NCBI GenBank assembly: GCA_023055355.1
Contig: JALJCS010000002.1
Span: forward strand, 77,953,001 to 78,017,000
Origin: Agelaius tricolor
Lineage: Eukaryota; Chordata; Aves; Passeriformes; Icteridae
Direction: 5' to 3'
Length of the DNA: 64,000 bases
Made by a program: the position numbers and the translations under genes. Position 1 is the stretch's first letter. Each line of letters begins with the position of its first letter. Of this stretch, positions 25,766 through 39,000 are shown in pieces. The notes below the pieces were generated by a model that saw only the letters and a list, made by a program, of their open reading frames with translations, did no database searches and was not told where the DNA came from.

Positions 25766-28700
25766 GTGCTATTAATAATCAGTCAGTTTAGGAACGTTTA
25801 AATTCTGTTCTTACAGGTATAGAAGAAAAGAAAATGGGGGGGTGAGGAGGGAAGGGAATTCTTTCTGTCACTATGGAACTCCCCCAAACACAATATCAAC
25901 AATAGAACATATTTTTTCTTTTCATATAATAATGAGAAATATGCTTGAATATTCCATAATTTAATCCTTTACTCAGACTAGCCAATTTACAAAAAGATCT
26001 AGCCTCTGTTTTGAGGTGATTTCTTAGTCTGGGATGTTTTGTGGCTTTTATACAGACCTAATTTTCTGTTGTGTAACTAGTAGATTTGCAGCTGAGGAAC
26101 TTGAAACTATAACAAGAAAGAGACTTTTCAGAGAGATCAAGAAGTCTTTTGACACTGCATTTCCACTAAAAGTTTTACTTGGGAGGTCAGAAACTGAGAC
26201 AGTCTAGAACCGTGGGAGTTCAGAAAAGTCTTAGTGTTGGGATGCCCACAAACATGAAAATAATTAGCTGTTTCAAGGGGATTGTTTTGTGGAGAGAGAA
26301 TGGGCTTGTGTAATCCCCTTTTTACTAGCTCCACTGAAGCAATTTTTAGAAGCTCCACATATATTCATTTACCAAAGGAAGCCAGAAGAAAAAAGGATAA
26401 ATATCTCCAGAAAGTAATACTGTAAGATCAAAGAATAATATACACAGGGAGAAATCCTGAAGTTGTCATTCATCCTTCTGTTCAGGGAAGTCAAAAAACC
26501 ACATGTTGAGCAGAATTTGCAGATGACAATTCTTTTTTAAAAAATGAGTGCAATTTTATGAAAACATTACTGTCTTAAGCTATTCTTCTAATTCCTCTGA
26601 AAGGAAAGATTTCCAGAAGCACTTAACATAATTTCTCTTTGCTTCAGCTGAAATTAGTAAAAGAGCAGAGGCAGATCAAGAGTGAAGAACTCTGAAAATT
26701 TCCTTGCCATAACTTCAATGGATTCTATTTCACACACTGTAGTCAGGAATACCAACCAAAGCTGGGTGAGAAAATGTCGGAAATCCTACAGTAAAATTAA
26801 TATGCAATTCCTTTGTGTAACAAGAAGAGCACCAAAAAGGCACTGGAGAATTTTGATTCTTTGTTTGGTTTAGATTTTAACAGAAGAGAACAAAAGACTA
26901 TAGCTATCAGTAAGATAATTTTATGAATTTACAAGATTAACCAAAGTAATTAATTTTAGTTGCACATTATACTGATTGTGACTCAATTGTGGAACTTTTT
27001 TTTTTGTTGTTTTGTTATTTTCAAAGTGCACACACAAAACCTGGTTTTACCACTCCATAAAAAAAGATCTGTGGTGAGATCACTATGGAAAGAAACTGGG
27101 GTAGAAATTACATTCCCACAAATGCTTACACAAATATTTCTGCTGGGAACAAGGATAAACAGGGTGGAGACCAGCATGCTTTTTAGAGTTACATATCTGC
27201 ACCCCATGAATTTTCTAAAGAGTACTGAAGAAAATAATGAATTTTCTGGGTAAAAAAAGGGAGTTTCAGAGATCCCAAATTAATAATCAGTTTGGGTTTA
27301 ATTTAGGTAATAATTTCAGTGGTTGAAAAAATTAAATGCACGTATAATGTTATTACCATCAGAGTTTTCTGAGCAAGAGAAAGTTTTAGTTGAAAATATT
27401 TTCTTGCATGTTTTGCACCAAAGCAGTATTTTTTATTTAGAATAGGAAACAAATTTAAAATAAATTTTTATCTAATAATTAAAAAATATATCCTTTTTGG
27501 TCAATGGAAGAATTTCACGTGGCATTTCTTAAATAAAACCTTTTTTTTTTAATGTTTATCTCTGAAAAAATGTCCAAACTCCCTAGCACTAGATTTTAAA
27601 AAATTGCCCAGGTTTATTAGAGGGCAGCTGGACCAGCCCAGTATATGTTCTGGAGAAACTGATCCATGCCAGGGTCCCCTAGGACCATTAAAATAACCTT
27701 GCAGTGCAGTTTCAGGGATAAATGGAATTTTCTTACATACTAAGTTTTTTCCTATCCTTGATTTGCATTTGAACCTGAGTCTGGTCTGCAACATTGGCTC
27801 AGGTTCAAATTGCACATGCATATGGTCCATCCTCACCAAACTAGGTTGTCTGTTTCTCCCTTCTGCACAAAAAAGGCAAGAAAATCTCAGAAGAATCTTC
27901 AAAAGGGAGAAAGAAAGGCAATAAAATGCATCAGCTTACAGATACCAAAACAAGGATCTGCTGGCTAAAGGGAAGCCTCCCTCGGTGCCGACTCAGCAGC
28001 ATCTACAGCCACAGGCACATACACCACCAAAGACATCTTGCCTTCTCCCAGCCACTAGGAATTTCTGAACCAGTGTCACCCATCCTTTCTGCATCCATCA
28101 TGACCAGAGTCTGAACTCTCAACTCTTGATATTCCTGGCACTCATTCTTTGGAGGAGTTCCTTGAAAAAGACTTGTGTCATCATGCTACAGGAGGATAAT
28201 GATCTTTGGATCTGTTATCCTTACACAGAAAGTCTTAAACTGGTAGGAGTAAAAGGGATTTTTTTTTCCTCTTTTCCCTCAAAGGGTCTTAAACTTCCTG
28301 ACATATTGAAAAGGCAAGAGAATTTATAACTTCATGGTATGCAGAAAGCTCAAACTGAATATTTTCACAACCAATTTATGAATTCATATTCCCTCCAAAA
28401 TAGTTTACAGAAATTTACCAGAAACAATTGAAACAATTAAGAAAAAAGTGCCTCTTTTTTGTAATAGCAAAATAGCTTTTCACAGCCACAAATGTTATAG
28501 AGCCATGCTTTTGATCATTCTTCATTATCAGGAAACTCATATTTATACACTCTGTTTTTGGCTGCATAAAGAAATTATACCATGAAAATTATTTCTTCCG
28601 CTAATGTAGACTCTGATCACTGATTTCTTCCACTTTGTTAAGACTTAGAAATGACATATTAATATTGTGCCAGTTTTATTATCACTTATTTGCAATACGG

Positions 28701-30570
28701 GGCTAGAATTCTAGGAGTCATAAAAGAGAGACACAAAACAGGAAAAAACCAGTCAAATAGTTTTTTCTCTCCAAAATAAAAATACTAAAATTATGTGGCT
28801 GTTTGCACTTGGGACACCAGAGAAGCTCCAGAGAAGTGTTTTTCTTACTTGCATCAACCCACGGTAGATACATTTAAGAATGAAATTCTCTGGCTGCCTG
28901 AATAGATTTAAAATCAGGACTACCACATTCAGAGTTCCTACTCTTTCCCTTGTTAGTCACCTGACAAAGCAATGGGGTAATTTGAAAAGTCATATGGTCA
29001 AAAAGACATTTTTAGAATAGATTTTTTTAAAACAAATTACTTCTCTGAACTTGGTTGCCATGATCATCCCACATGAATACTGACCCAGGTATAAGGGAAG
29101 ATGGAGCATGAAATTGTGTTTTGGATTAGATTAAGGTGCTTTACAGTTATATCCTAAATCCAGAGTTATGCATGTACTTTAAACAAACAACCTTGTTGAG
29201 AAAAGCAGCCTCACTTTAATCCTGGCTGTTAAATCCTGCTTTGTACTATTCTTTCCCTTACAGCAAGGCATGAGTTTGCATCAGTTTGGTAAACTTGATC
29301 CAGACTAGAAATACCACAGGTCAGCTCTTTAGCTCCACATCATTGCCACACAGATGTTCATGCTGACAGGAAGGGAGGGAAGTGGGCTGAGGGTGAGACT
29401 GTGTCTTCCAGAACATGACAGCATGTTTGGAGAAACTGTGAGCTGTCACTGAGCAGGGTGGTCTCTTCCCCAGCCCCAGCTGCTGTTTCATTTCCGTGCA
29501 TGAGATGTAACTAATCCACAGCTGCAGGATGAGTCACTTTAGCAACCTAATCTAATGGAAAACTAATTTTTTGTTTGCTTTGGGTTTATTCTTTTAGTAG
29601 TAGGCTAAATTTCTGTCATTGGATCTGGCTCAAGGGAAATACATGCAGCCAAAAGCAGGAGCAGAGATGGGAAGGAGTTTCTTCTAACACAGCTCACATC
29701 TACAGCACATTAGGGATAATGTACTATCTGATACTGAAAGGCAGAAAGTATCTGTTGACTGCTCCATGCTGTCCAGTCAATTTCAGGCAAGCTGAACTCA
29801 ATGCTAATTTGCTATTTAACTTGTTTTAAATATGGAATTCTGGTGGTTTTGGGCATTGGCATCATCTCCAATAATTTCCATTTTCACTTTTTTTGGAATG
29901 TTTATATCAAAGATATAAGATATTTCAAAAATATATCCAAGATATTTATCAGCAACAAAGAGGTTTATATCATTATCACCTCTCACCCATTGTCAGCTGT
30001 TTGCTCCTACACTTCTCTCCTGCCAGTTATGAAGACACAACTGTTTAACCCTTCCCTAATGCAGATCTGTGAAATTATCTAGGTAAAGGAAAACAAACAC
30101 TGCTTTAAGACACCTCAAAACTAAGTAAATACTTCTTTCCTTCTAGACAGATTATTTGTATATTCATTTGAATAAGCAATTCAATATGTACTTGTGTCAG
30201 CAAAAGTGGGGAGATAGAAATCTCCAGCAGAGTTACAGAAATATTGAGAGGAAGAAGGCAAAGGACATCTTTGATCCCATTTGTTTTTGGTTCTAATAGA
30301 ATCATTCATATGTCCTGAATGTGACTTTTATTACTAAAGCTGTACAAATACAAACTACCTTTCTAACCACTTATAAAGTGACTGAGGGTTTATACCACTT
30401 GTTTTTCAGTGACAAAAAGTTGAGAAATATGACTTCTGAGGCAATCCTGTCTAACCCACAGGACTCTGACAGCTGTGTTGAAGTTATGAGAAAGCAAAAA
30501 ATTCTATTTGCCTTGTACTTTGTTCTCCTCATTAACTGTCAAGTCAAATCTACTTGTGATATATTAAAAT

Positions 30571-30600
30571 ATATTAAATACTAAAATATTAAATACTAAA
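30571..30600. repeat. 15-bp perfect tandem duplication
   Basis: ATATTAAATACTAAA is present twice in direct succession (30571-30585 and 30586-30600), preceded by a similar but imperfect copy. Confidence 0.9.
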
Positions 30601-33051
30601 ATCAGTCAGATATCATAAATTCAAAGTTGCATTCACAATGTCACTAACACAATGTCCTCCATGATTCCCACCTCCTTACAAAATCACACACACAAAGCTC
30701 AGCACAGACACAGACTGGTAAACAACAGTGGCAACAGATGTCAGAACTGTCTGACATCTCTGGAGGACAGATTAATCATCATCTTGGAATAAACAGTACA
30801 TCATGACTATGAGCATGAAAATAAGAACAATTTAGCTATTTAAATGAAAAATATTTTGAAAGTAAAAATAGCTACCTAAAGTAATAGAACTGTCAGTTAC
30901 ATCAAACATTTGGCTCATACTGTGTATAATACAGTAGGATGTCTTAGGACTCCATAGACAGAAAAAAATGGGCCAACCAGAATGGGGAAAGCAAACAGCC
31001 AAATTAAGGCTCACTCTGTTTCTAGTACAAGAACAATATAGTCAAAATGTTAAATTTCATTTGAGTCAGTAGAATCGCTGTTATAAGAAATGGATGTTGT
31101 CCTAACAATAGTGGTTAATGGATCAGTTCTTCAGCACAGAGAAATTCAATAAGTTAAGTTTAAAAAAAATTCTGTATTAAATGTTCAGTTCCTCCAGTAG
31201 TGTGCTTTTTCTAAAAGTAGAAACCACTTAGAATAATAAAATATGCTCTTCTAGTGCAGTCTAAGTATCAGCTTTTCCTTTTTTTTAATATTGGTGACAC
31301 TAAGAGAGTGTGTACTGCACTGATAGGTGTGAACCCAAGATACTTCTTTCTAAATAATTTGCAGCCTAAGGACATAATCAGAGCAAGAGGAGGAATTGAT
31401 TAAAAAAGAGGGCAGTTGCTGAAGATTGCAGATCATGTTCCACATTACTATTATGCTTTTCTTATGTTTGGAATTTCCCCTTAGATCCATTTAAAAATCT
31501 TTTTCTCCCTTAAAAATTAGTGGCAAAAGTCATTTTTGATCCTAATACTTACAGTTTCTCAAATATTCTTATTAAGATGTCTATATGGCCCTTTTTCTAA
31601 AAGGATTCATACTCAGCTTTTAAATATTTCCAATCCTTTTAAGGTAAGTATCTGTATCATAAATGTACATCTACACATTGATCAGATGATTCTGGTGCAC
31701 TAAAACAAAAGGAAGCTTTAGAAATGAGTCTCCTGCACCTAAGAAAACACAGCTGAGGTGTGTACACCGTTTAGGCCACTAAAGGCCTTCTGTTTTAAAC
31801 TTCTATTTCTTTAACTCTTTAAATTCTTTTTTAAAACTTTAATTTAAAGTGTACAAGTAACTGTAATACTATATAAAAAAGGAAAGGAAAATATCATTAG
31901 TGAAAGAAAAAGATGTATATTTAGAAAGGGTTTTCTGCATTTTGGTAAGAAATCTAATTTCTTTAGCTAGCCAGCAATTTGAAATACAAGAAAAGGTCAT
32001 CTCTCTAGTGAGTACAACAGTGGAACAAAACTGTCCAACTTTTGCTCAAAGTTAATTTTTCTGTTCCAGAAATAGCTCACAGATAAGCTTTTTTGCTTAC
32101 AATGTCATGGAACTCATGTTGGGGCTTAAAAGTTAAGTTCAGCAATTTGAATTGAAAGTATTAATACTTTGTTTGTTAACTAAATTCTTTTGGAAATTAA
32201 ATCAACTACCTTATAAAAAAAGATTTTACTATTTATTCTTCTTCAGAGCTTGCCTCATTGGTATTCTGCTCCAGCCACTGCAACAAAATGACACATCTGT
32301 TTTAATTTTTATATGACTACAATTATGTTCATTGTGGGTTGGTTTTTGGTTTTTTTTCCTGTTGACACTGTGTGGCAAAAGAAAAGATTTGGCTCTAAGC
32401 TATATTTGGATCACATGGCTTGCTTCACAGTGGACCTCACAGATCCTCGGCTATTCAGGGCACCATCATACCTTCAGGCATCCTGCCTAAAAAGACACCA
32501 ATCATTTTCCATACCAGAACAACCCACCACTCAGGCAGCCTGAAAGAAGTTCTTAGTGGAGAACAGTACATCAGTTTTATGTTTGTAGACTCTAAAATGC
32601 TTCTTCGTGGAAGTCTGTGCTTAGATCACTTATAGCAACTTTTTATTCCTTCTATGTGCTCCTTTAAGATGAGTCTTGGAGAGCTTATAAAAAATATTAC
32701 TCACATATTGTGTGCTGGGAAGAAATTTTCAGAGCTTCTAGAACTTAAAATTTAGGCAAAATTCACAGCATAAAGGTTCATTGCAGCAAAGCCAACTAGT
32801 CAAAGTGACCAGTTCTGCATTGTTCATAAGATTGATGAGGACTGAGAACCTCGTGACATATGAACTATAGGTTACAGTATCTGTAAAATCCAGGTCTGAC
32901 TTTAAGTTTCACTTAGAATTTTTGAGGTGTGAGTACAGACATCTAATTTAGCCTATTACTGAAAACAGAAAAATTTTGCAGTTTTACACAGTATATGCCA
33001 AAATTGATTAATCTTTAGATTTAGGCGCTGCTCATCAAGGTATGCAGGTCT

Positions 33052-33073
33052 GAATCTACATCGAATCTACATC
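33052..33073. repeat. 11-bp perfect tandem duplication
   Basis: GAATCTACATC is repeated without a gap (33052-33062 and 33063-33073). Confidence 0.9.
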
Positions 33074-33497
33074 ACCCAGCATCCTGAGCTGAAAAAACCC
33101 AGTGCAATGTGTCCCCGAGCCACAATGTAGCATTCAGGTTGCACTGTATAATTGATGACAGAGGCCTCTAGGAAACAGAGTCAACCTTAGCACCCACTCA
33201 CACATTTTGCATAAATTGACTTTGAACTGAGTCTTTTCCTTGTGGTTAGAATTTTCATCTTTCTCTATGTCAGTGGCTACTGAATAAACCCCTCCCACAG
33301 GAACTTCTCAAGCACATCAGATTCTTCAGGCAACAAAGTTTGATTCCTCAGGTATTTATTCTTTTTCCATTTGCATTCAAATGTTGAGAATAACTCCCTG
33401 CAAATCAAAGTGTCAAAGTTCCTCAATTTTATATTTTAGCACTGCAAATTAAAACCCATTATTAATCAAGGCCTAAGGGTCTCATCCAGGATCCATC

Positions 33498-33524
33498 TGC
33501 AATGTGCTATCAAAGCACATTGCA
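33498..33524. repeat. Short hairpin, 11-bp perfect stem and 5-nt loop
   Basis: TGCAATGTGCT (33498-33508) and AGCACATTGCA (33514-33524) are exact reverse complements around the loop ATCAA. The geometry resembles a terminator or small RNA stem, but in a vertebrate genome there is no such expectation and the stem is too short for a microRNA precursor. Confidence 0.8.
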
Positions 33525-33645
33525 AATGTTACTGTTACTTAAAGAGCTGATTGCACTACATTTGCCAGAACTGTGAAGAGAATGCATGATACACAGAAAC
33601 TTTCTACTTGGAATGCAGTGAGTTTTCTCCATAATAGCTAGCATG

Positions 33646-33870
33646 GTGCTTTGTTTTGGGTTTGCAGCCAAAACAGTGTTGAGACTGCAGGGAAGTTTTG
33701 GTTACTGCTGAGCAGTGCTTACATAGCACCAGGGTGAGGAAGATATGGGTGCACAAGGGCAGGGGACACAGCCCTGACAGCTGGGCCCAACTGACCAGAG
33801 CGATGTTTCACACCATGTAGCATCATACTTCATAATACAGCCTACAGGAAAGAAGGGTGAACATAAGGAA
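33646..33870 (+). mobile_element. Avian LTR remnant (endogenous retrovirus), partial
   Basis: The segment contains GGGGACACAGCCCTGACAGC, CCCAACTGACCAGAGCGATG and TTTCACACCATGTAGCATCA in order. I recognise this series, from memory, as the U3/promoter-proximal part of a widespread bird LTR family. The copy is diverged and I cannot see either terminus, a primer-binding site or internal retroviral genes. It is non-coding and presumably an old solo LTR or fragment. A repeat-library search would settle family and borders. Confidence 0.6.
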
Positions 33871-35611
33871 TTCTAGTGTTTGTCTTTACAAGTAAAAGCT
33901 ACACATGATGAAGACCTGCTTTCCTGGAAATGACTATGAACCTACCTGCTAATGGGAAGTAGCGAATAAATTCCCCATTTTACTTGGCTTGTGCGCACAG
34001 TTTTCTTTCCCTATTAAATTGGGGTTTTTTCAGCCTGCAAATTTTCACATTTTTACCATACAAATTCACCCCTGAGGAGGTGTGAGTGAGCAGCTGGATG
34101 AGGCTTCACCAGAGGTAACCCACAAGGGTATTTTCTGTTGTCATTGAAATCTGTTAGGTGACATAATGACTTGTGAATCTTAATTCTTTTCATCTATCGC
34201 CACCACATTTCACCATCCCTCCATTTATGAAATATATAATTCTGAAATGCTTCCTTTTTATTTAAAACAAACATTCATTTGCTATAACCTTTTTATAGCA
34301 AAATACATATGTTTATATATTGAAAAGGTTATACAGTCATCTTTTAAGTGACTGTATAACCTTTACAATATATAAACATATGTATTTTGCTATAAAAAGG
34401 TTAAAAAATTGAGCATTATTTTATGAGCTGAACATCATCATTTATAGTTTTGCAGTATTAATAATATGTGCTTCATTAAGTCTTAAATTTAACAAAGGGA
34501 AGTTAAAACCATGTGTTTCATCACTTGCCCATAGAAAGAAGCAAATTAGTGCAAGAGAAGGAAGTTGTTAAAAAATGTAGACTCCTGAATAAATTTTTAA
34601 AAAGTAAAGAAGACAGTCTAAATTTATCAAATGGAATTTTACAAGGATGCTCATTTCTGTAAGAGCTTATAGTAGATTTAAATGAAACATTTCTGGCTTG
34701 CAGAATGCCAAATAAACAAGACACTATAACACCAAAATGATGGATTTTGATACAAGCCCTAAAGTGAACATGATGCAAGTTTATCTATTGTTTTTCGCCT
34801 TACTGTTTCCCATAGGTTTCTAAGACAACAGGCCAATGAAAAGAAGACCTGAAGTTTCTCTTTGATAAATTTCGCCACCACAGATTTTCTTAAAGTTTCT
34901 CTTCCTTCTGCTTTTTTTCTACTGGCATTGTATAACTGTCACTTCTGTGTCCTGTATAACCTGAAGATGAATCTAAAAAGAGGCACTGACTAGACAGAAA
35001 TTTATAAAGAAATTTAATTAGGTAATTATATACCCAGCCTGGCTCGTCTATTATACCTCCTCTCCCTCATTTTTATTTTGACCATGACCATTACCTTGCC
35101 AGGTTTTACAAACCACAGATGAAACTAGCTCCTCCCTTAGAGAGCCAGTCTGTTTGCTCTCACTTGGGAAATAAATCTGTTCCCTCTTTATTTATTTCTT
35201 ATATTACTGCTCTTCATCTTCTTTAAAAGAGAGAAAAAAGAAGATTAATTAAGCCCAGTGGTGCCAATACAATTTGTGTTTCACTTGATATAGATACACC
35301 AGAGGAAGCTATTTGCACATACATGAAAAATGAAATAACTACACAGGGAAAAAAAAGTTGCAGCATGCCGAACAGAAGTTATAGATGCCTCAGAAAGAGG
35401 CAGCAGTATTTTCAAGATATCAGTTAAATTAAACATTGACACAAAGTCATTGATGGTAGGGAAATTATCATCTATTGACACCCTAGCCATGTCAAGATTT
35501 AATTTAGCCTTCAATACAGTGTCTTCATCAGAGTTTTGCAATTCTCTAATAATAAAATATATGCCAATAGTTCTGATATAAGTATAGTGGTATAGCTCCC
35601 AACTCAATGTT
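33871..35611. other. AT-rich non-coding DNA containing a large palindrome
   Basis: No gene is recognised. The main structure is the palindrome at 34285-34403. The minus-strand open frame at 35281-35607 (108 codons) is within chance expectation for this base composition and shows no known domain. Confidence 0.6.
34285..34403. repeat. Near-perfect palindrome, 55-bp arms, 9-bp spacer
   Basis: The left arm (34285-34339) is the reverse complement of the right arm (34349-34403) with one mismatch in 55 positions (34323 against 34365). The spacer at 34340-34348 is TCTTTTAAG. The arms start TAACCTTTTTATAGC and are AT-rich but not simple repeats, so chance is very unlikely. Both ends carry TA next to ACC...GGT, as a Tc1/mariner-type miniature element would, but because the TA is itself part of the palindrome this is weak evidence. 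Other explanations are inverted duplication by template switching, a hairpin-RNA locus or a sequencing fold-back artefact. No protein is encoded. Confidence 0.97.
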
Positions 35612-36042
35612 TATTTTGGTTCTAAAATATTTCTTCCTTGTATCTAGTTTGAATTTACCTTCTATTTATTTAAAACTTTTACCACTTCCCTTACAACAAT
35701 AGGCTCTATTAAAAAGTTTTTCTCTATCTTTCTTATAGCCCCCTTTAAGTACTCAAAGACCACCCAGACACTTCTCTTCTCCAGGCTGAACTCCAAATCT
35801 CAGCCTCTCCTCATAGGAGAGGTGCTCCATCCTTTGGATCATCTTTTTGACCTCCTCTGGTCATGCTAAAACAAATCCTTATCTTTCCCATGCTGAGGAC
35901 CTCAGAGGTGGATGTGGTATTCCAAATGGGATCTAAGAACACAGTGGAGGGGCAGAATCACTTCCCTTGAACTGCTGGTCAAGGGAAGTGATGCAGCCCA
36001 GGATGCAGCCAGCTTTTCAGATGTGGGTGCACATTGTTGCCT
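35612..36042 (-). mobile_element. CR1 LINE fragment, ORF2 end and 3' region
   Basis: This is a minus-strand CR1 piece. On the plus strand one reads, in order, TTTCTTCCTTGTATCTAGTT, TTCTCTTCTCCAGGCTGAAC, CTCATAGGAGAGGTGCTCCA, GACCTCCTCTGGTCATGC, GTATTCCAAATGGGATCTAA and GAGGGGCAGAATCACTTCCC, the well-known reverse-complement series of CR1 ORF2 C-terminus. The last 3' untranslated bases and octamer tail are not recognisable, and the 5' part (reverse transcriptase core) is missing. The frame is broken. A short inverted motif (CTTCCCTTGAACTGCTGGTC AAGGGAAG) lies near 35960-35989. Confidence 0.85.
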
Positions 36043-39000
36043 TAGACACAGATTGTCATTTACAAAAATTAGACAAAAATAAGCTTTTTAATTCTCTCCC
36101 CTTACCCACATACGAGGATCCCAGATTTCAAAAATGGCCTCTTGTTTCTTCCTCAGTAAACCTTGTGCAGCATGGTTTTCAATTCCCCTTCAGAAACACC
36201 TCAAGTTAAACATGACAGTCAGTCACTGTGTGCTTTAAAAGTTGTGAACTATCACCAACTGCAAATGGTTGAAACCAGTTTTGCATGGATAGCCAAGAGA
36301 CAGTCGGTTATGGAAATTTTGTCTGTCAAAACAGTGCACTGTCAACTCCTGAGTGTCCAAAGTCAAATTGCACCTCTTTTCTTTTCAATGCTGTTTGTTC
36401 CACGTGGCTTGGAGAAATAATTATGAATCTGAGAAAACTGGAGAACATTGCTACTTGTAACAGGGACAAAAACCAGAGCAGAAGATTAACAAGGAAGAAG
36501 CCAGAGAATTAATAGTGAGCCTCTACACAATAACTATACATTCCATTCACAAAATAAATACATAAGGTGCTTGGTAAAGATCTTATCTCTGTATTGCAAT
36601 AGTTTTGTGTCCTTTTTGCTAGAAAGTGAAATATTTGATATGTGAAAGATAAGAAAGGTGGGAAAGTGAGTAAACAGGGATAAGTGAGTGACTATAAACA
36701 TCAACATTTGGAAATTGTCACTAACATGCATACAAGAAAAGCTGCTAGCAGCAGTTAGAGTCTGGATGTCAGAAATGTTTGTTTTTCACTCTCGCAAAGG
36801 GCTCTTTCTCTGAAATTTAATTACACAATTAAAGTCATAAGTGTTATCTGCACATGTAAGATCCACAATCTGCTGAGCAGAGCAGCTCTGTTTTGCAGCT
36901 TTATATTCAACAAACTCTGCTGTAGATATAGTCTCAAGCTAAGCCAAATGAAATGCTTATATCTGACTGGGGTCTCTAATGGCTAGTAAATATAGAGCCT
37001 CCTTTTACAAATACCACAACATAAATGGTGGTACTGTGGAATATATACACATTCCCTGATACATCGACAACAAATGTATTAAGTTTGCATAATAAAATCA
37101 CATTAACACCTCTACTAAGGCAAGATTCACTTGGGAGAAAAGCAAGCTGTGGCACTAGCGTATGAGATGAGGATAATTCTCCAAATGCTATCAGAAAGAA
37201 AGATAATTTAATTTATTAAATATAAATTTAACTCTATTTAACTCTATGCCATTCTAGTACCAGGAGTTTTCCTGCACAGTTGCATCGAGTGTGACACTGT
37301 GTACATGAGAAATGGAGCAGTAACAACGTGACTAAAGATCTGCAATTTAATATATAGATCTGAAGACTTTGCTGCCCATCATATTACATCATCATAGTTT
37401 ACATCATCAGCTGCACTTAACAAAAATTTATTAAAGACAGGGATCACAGTAGGAAAATGCCACAAAGGCCTGCACATGCAGGGAGTATGGGAACAAAAAG
37501 GCAAAGAAGTTTCTAAGTATTTTGCAAAAGTGGCAAAGGTTTACCATAAATTGCTATATAGATTCACATTTAAATTTAGTGTTGGTTGTGTCTCTTAAAT
37601 CTGGACTGACATTCAAGTCCACTTAAACCAGCCCAGGATAACTTTCTGTCTTCCACTGGATAGTAAGCATTATTTTTTTAAAAGTCTCAAGACAAAGCTT
37701 CTAACAGCTTGGATATTATTCTATGACAAGCATATCTTTTTTCTCAAAGTTTAATTTCACTTTCCAACATTTGGGAAGCATCATTGTAGACTAGGAGATT
37801 GTTTGACTACATCTATTTAATTTTGATTAAACAGATAGCAATATAGATATTTGTTTGAAGGAAGCAATTTCTACAGCTGTGCACAGACTTACATAGTGCA
37901 AAACCATGATTTTCCAGCTAACAAAAAAGACTTAAACCAGTTCAAAAACCTTTATCTGAACAAAACCTTATCTGAACAAAACAGACTTGATTTTGTTGAC
38001 ATAGCACTCAACTAGTGTCCATAAATTGCAGTGATGAATATTAACCAGCTGTTAGTGTCCTACTCTCGGGAATGCTGTTTAATAAAGCTGTCATCCATAT
38101 GAAACTGTTTTACTGGTACCTTTGACACTGCTTTTGAGAAAATGTGTCAAGAGTTTAAAAACTCGCAAAACACAAGAGGCAACTTGAAAAAAAAAGGCAT
38201 ACAGTCAATTTCCCAAACCCATTCTTTCTAGTCTTTCAGATTCATTAAATTTCCTATATCTTTAATTCCTAAAATTCTAGTGGTTTTAACTGAATTGTGA
38301 TTTTTCCTTTTTGGGCTTCTTTTTTTTTTTTTTTTTTTATGTAGGGCATTTGAAAAACAACAACCAAACTTGTTTCTTTTTTTATTAAAAAAGACTGTGT
38401 AAACATTTTCCCTGTAATGTGGAAACCTCTCTTCCATTCTTGCAAAATATGTGACTGGTTTCTGCTTTCATCTGCAATAAGCTGCCCTCCCTTTCTCAGT
38501 TTGAGAAACTTTATTTAAGCATTGCCTTTATATTTATTCTTTGGAATGTAAAACTTTGAATTTGGTCTGATTAAGAAGACAGGTGTAGATTTTTTTCAGT
38601 ATTTGAGCATTGTCATTAGGATAATTTATATTCCTCAGAGAAAATTAGAAGAAAAAAAATAGCATTGCTACTTCCCCAATTCTCCTGTCATCTAACAGGA
38701 TAGTCCACCAAACAGTAAACAAATCACGTATATCTTCATTTATTCATTTTACCCTGTTTTTAATATGCCTATAAACTTATTAGCTTATTTATCTTCTGTT
38801 TGCTTGTAAACTCAACCACACAGGATGTACAACAATGATTTAATATATTATGCAGAATATATTTCAAAGAGATCTTTCAGTGCATCAGGAAGAGTCAAGG
38901 CTTCTGCTTCAAAATATGTGCATATATACTTCTTCTGTCTGAATCTTGGACAAAATCATCACTTCTGATACTCTTCTTATCTTGTACAGAAATAAGCAAC

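Larger units (their letters stand above)
25766..33645. other. AT-rich non-coding DNA
   Basis: No gene is recognised in about 7.9 kb. The region around 29350-29530 is distinctly richer in GC and holds a TGAGTCA (AP-1-like) word near 29531, but this is far too little to call a regulatory element. A minus-strand open frame of 117 codons at 27549-27902 resembles nothing I know and is within chance expectation. Small repeats lie at 30571-30600 (15-bp tandem copy), 33052-33073 (11-bp tandem copy) and 33498-33524 (hairpin). Confidence 0.55.

Noticed and set aside
27549..27902. Minus-strand open frame of 117 codons
   Set aside because: Length is within chance expectation for 64 kb of this composition, no domain is recognised, and I saw no convincing splice sites.
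35281..35607. Minus-strand open frame of 108 codons that reads like a protein
   Set aside because: Several such frames are expected by chance here. No similarity to a known family, and it abuts a decayed CR1.
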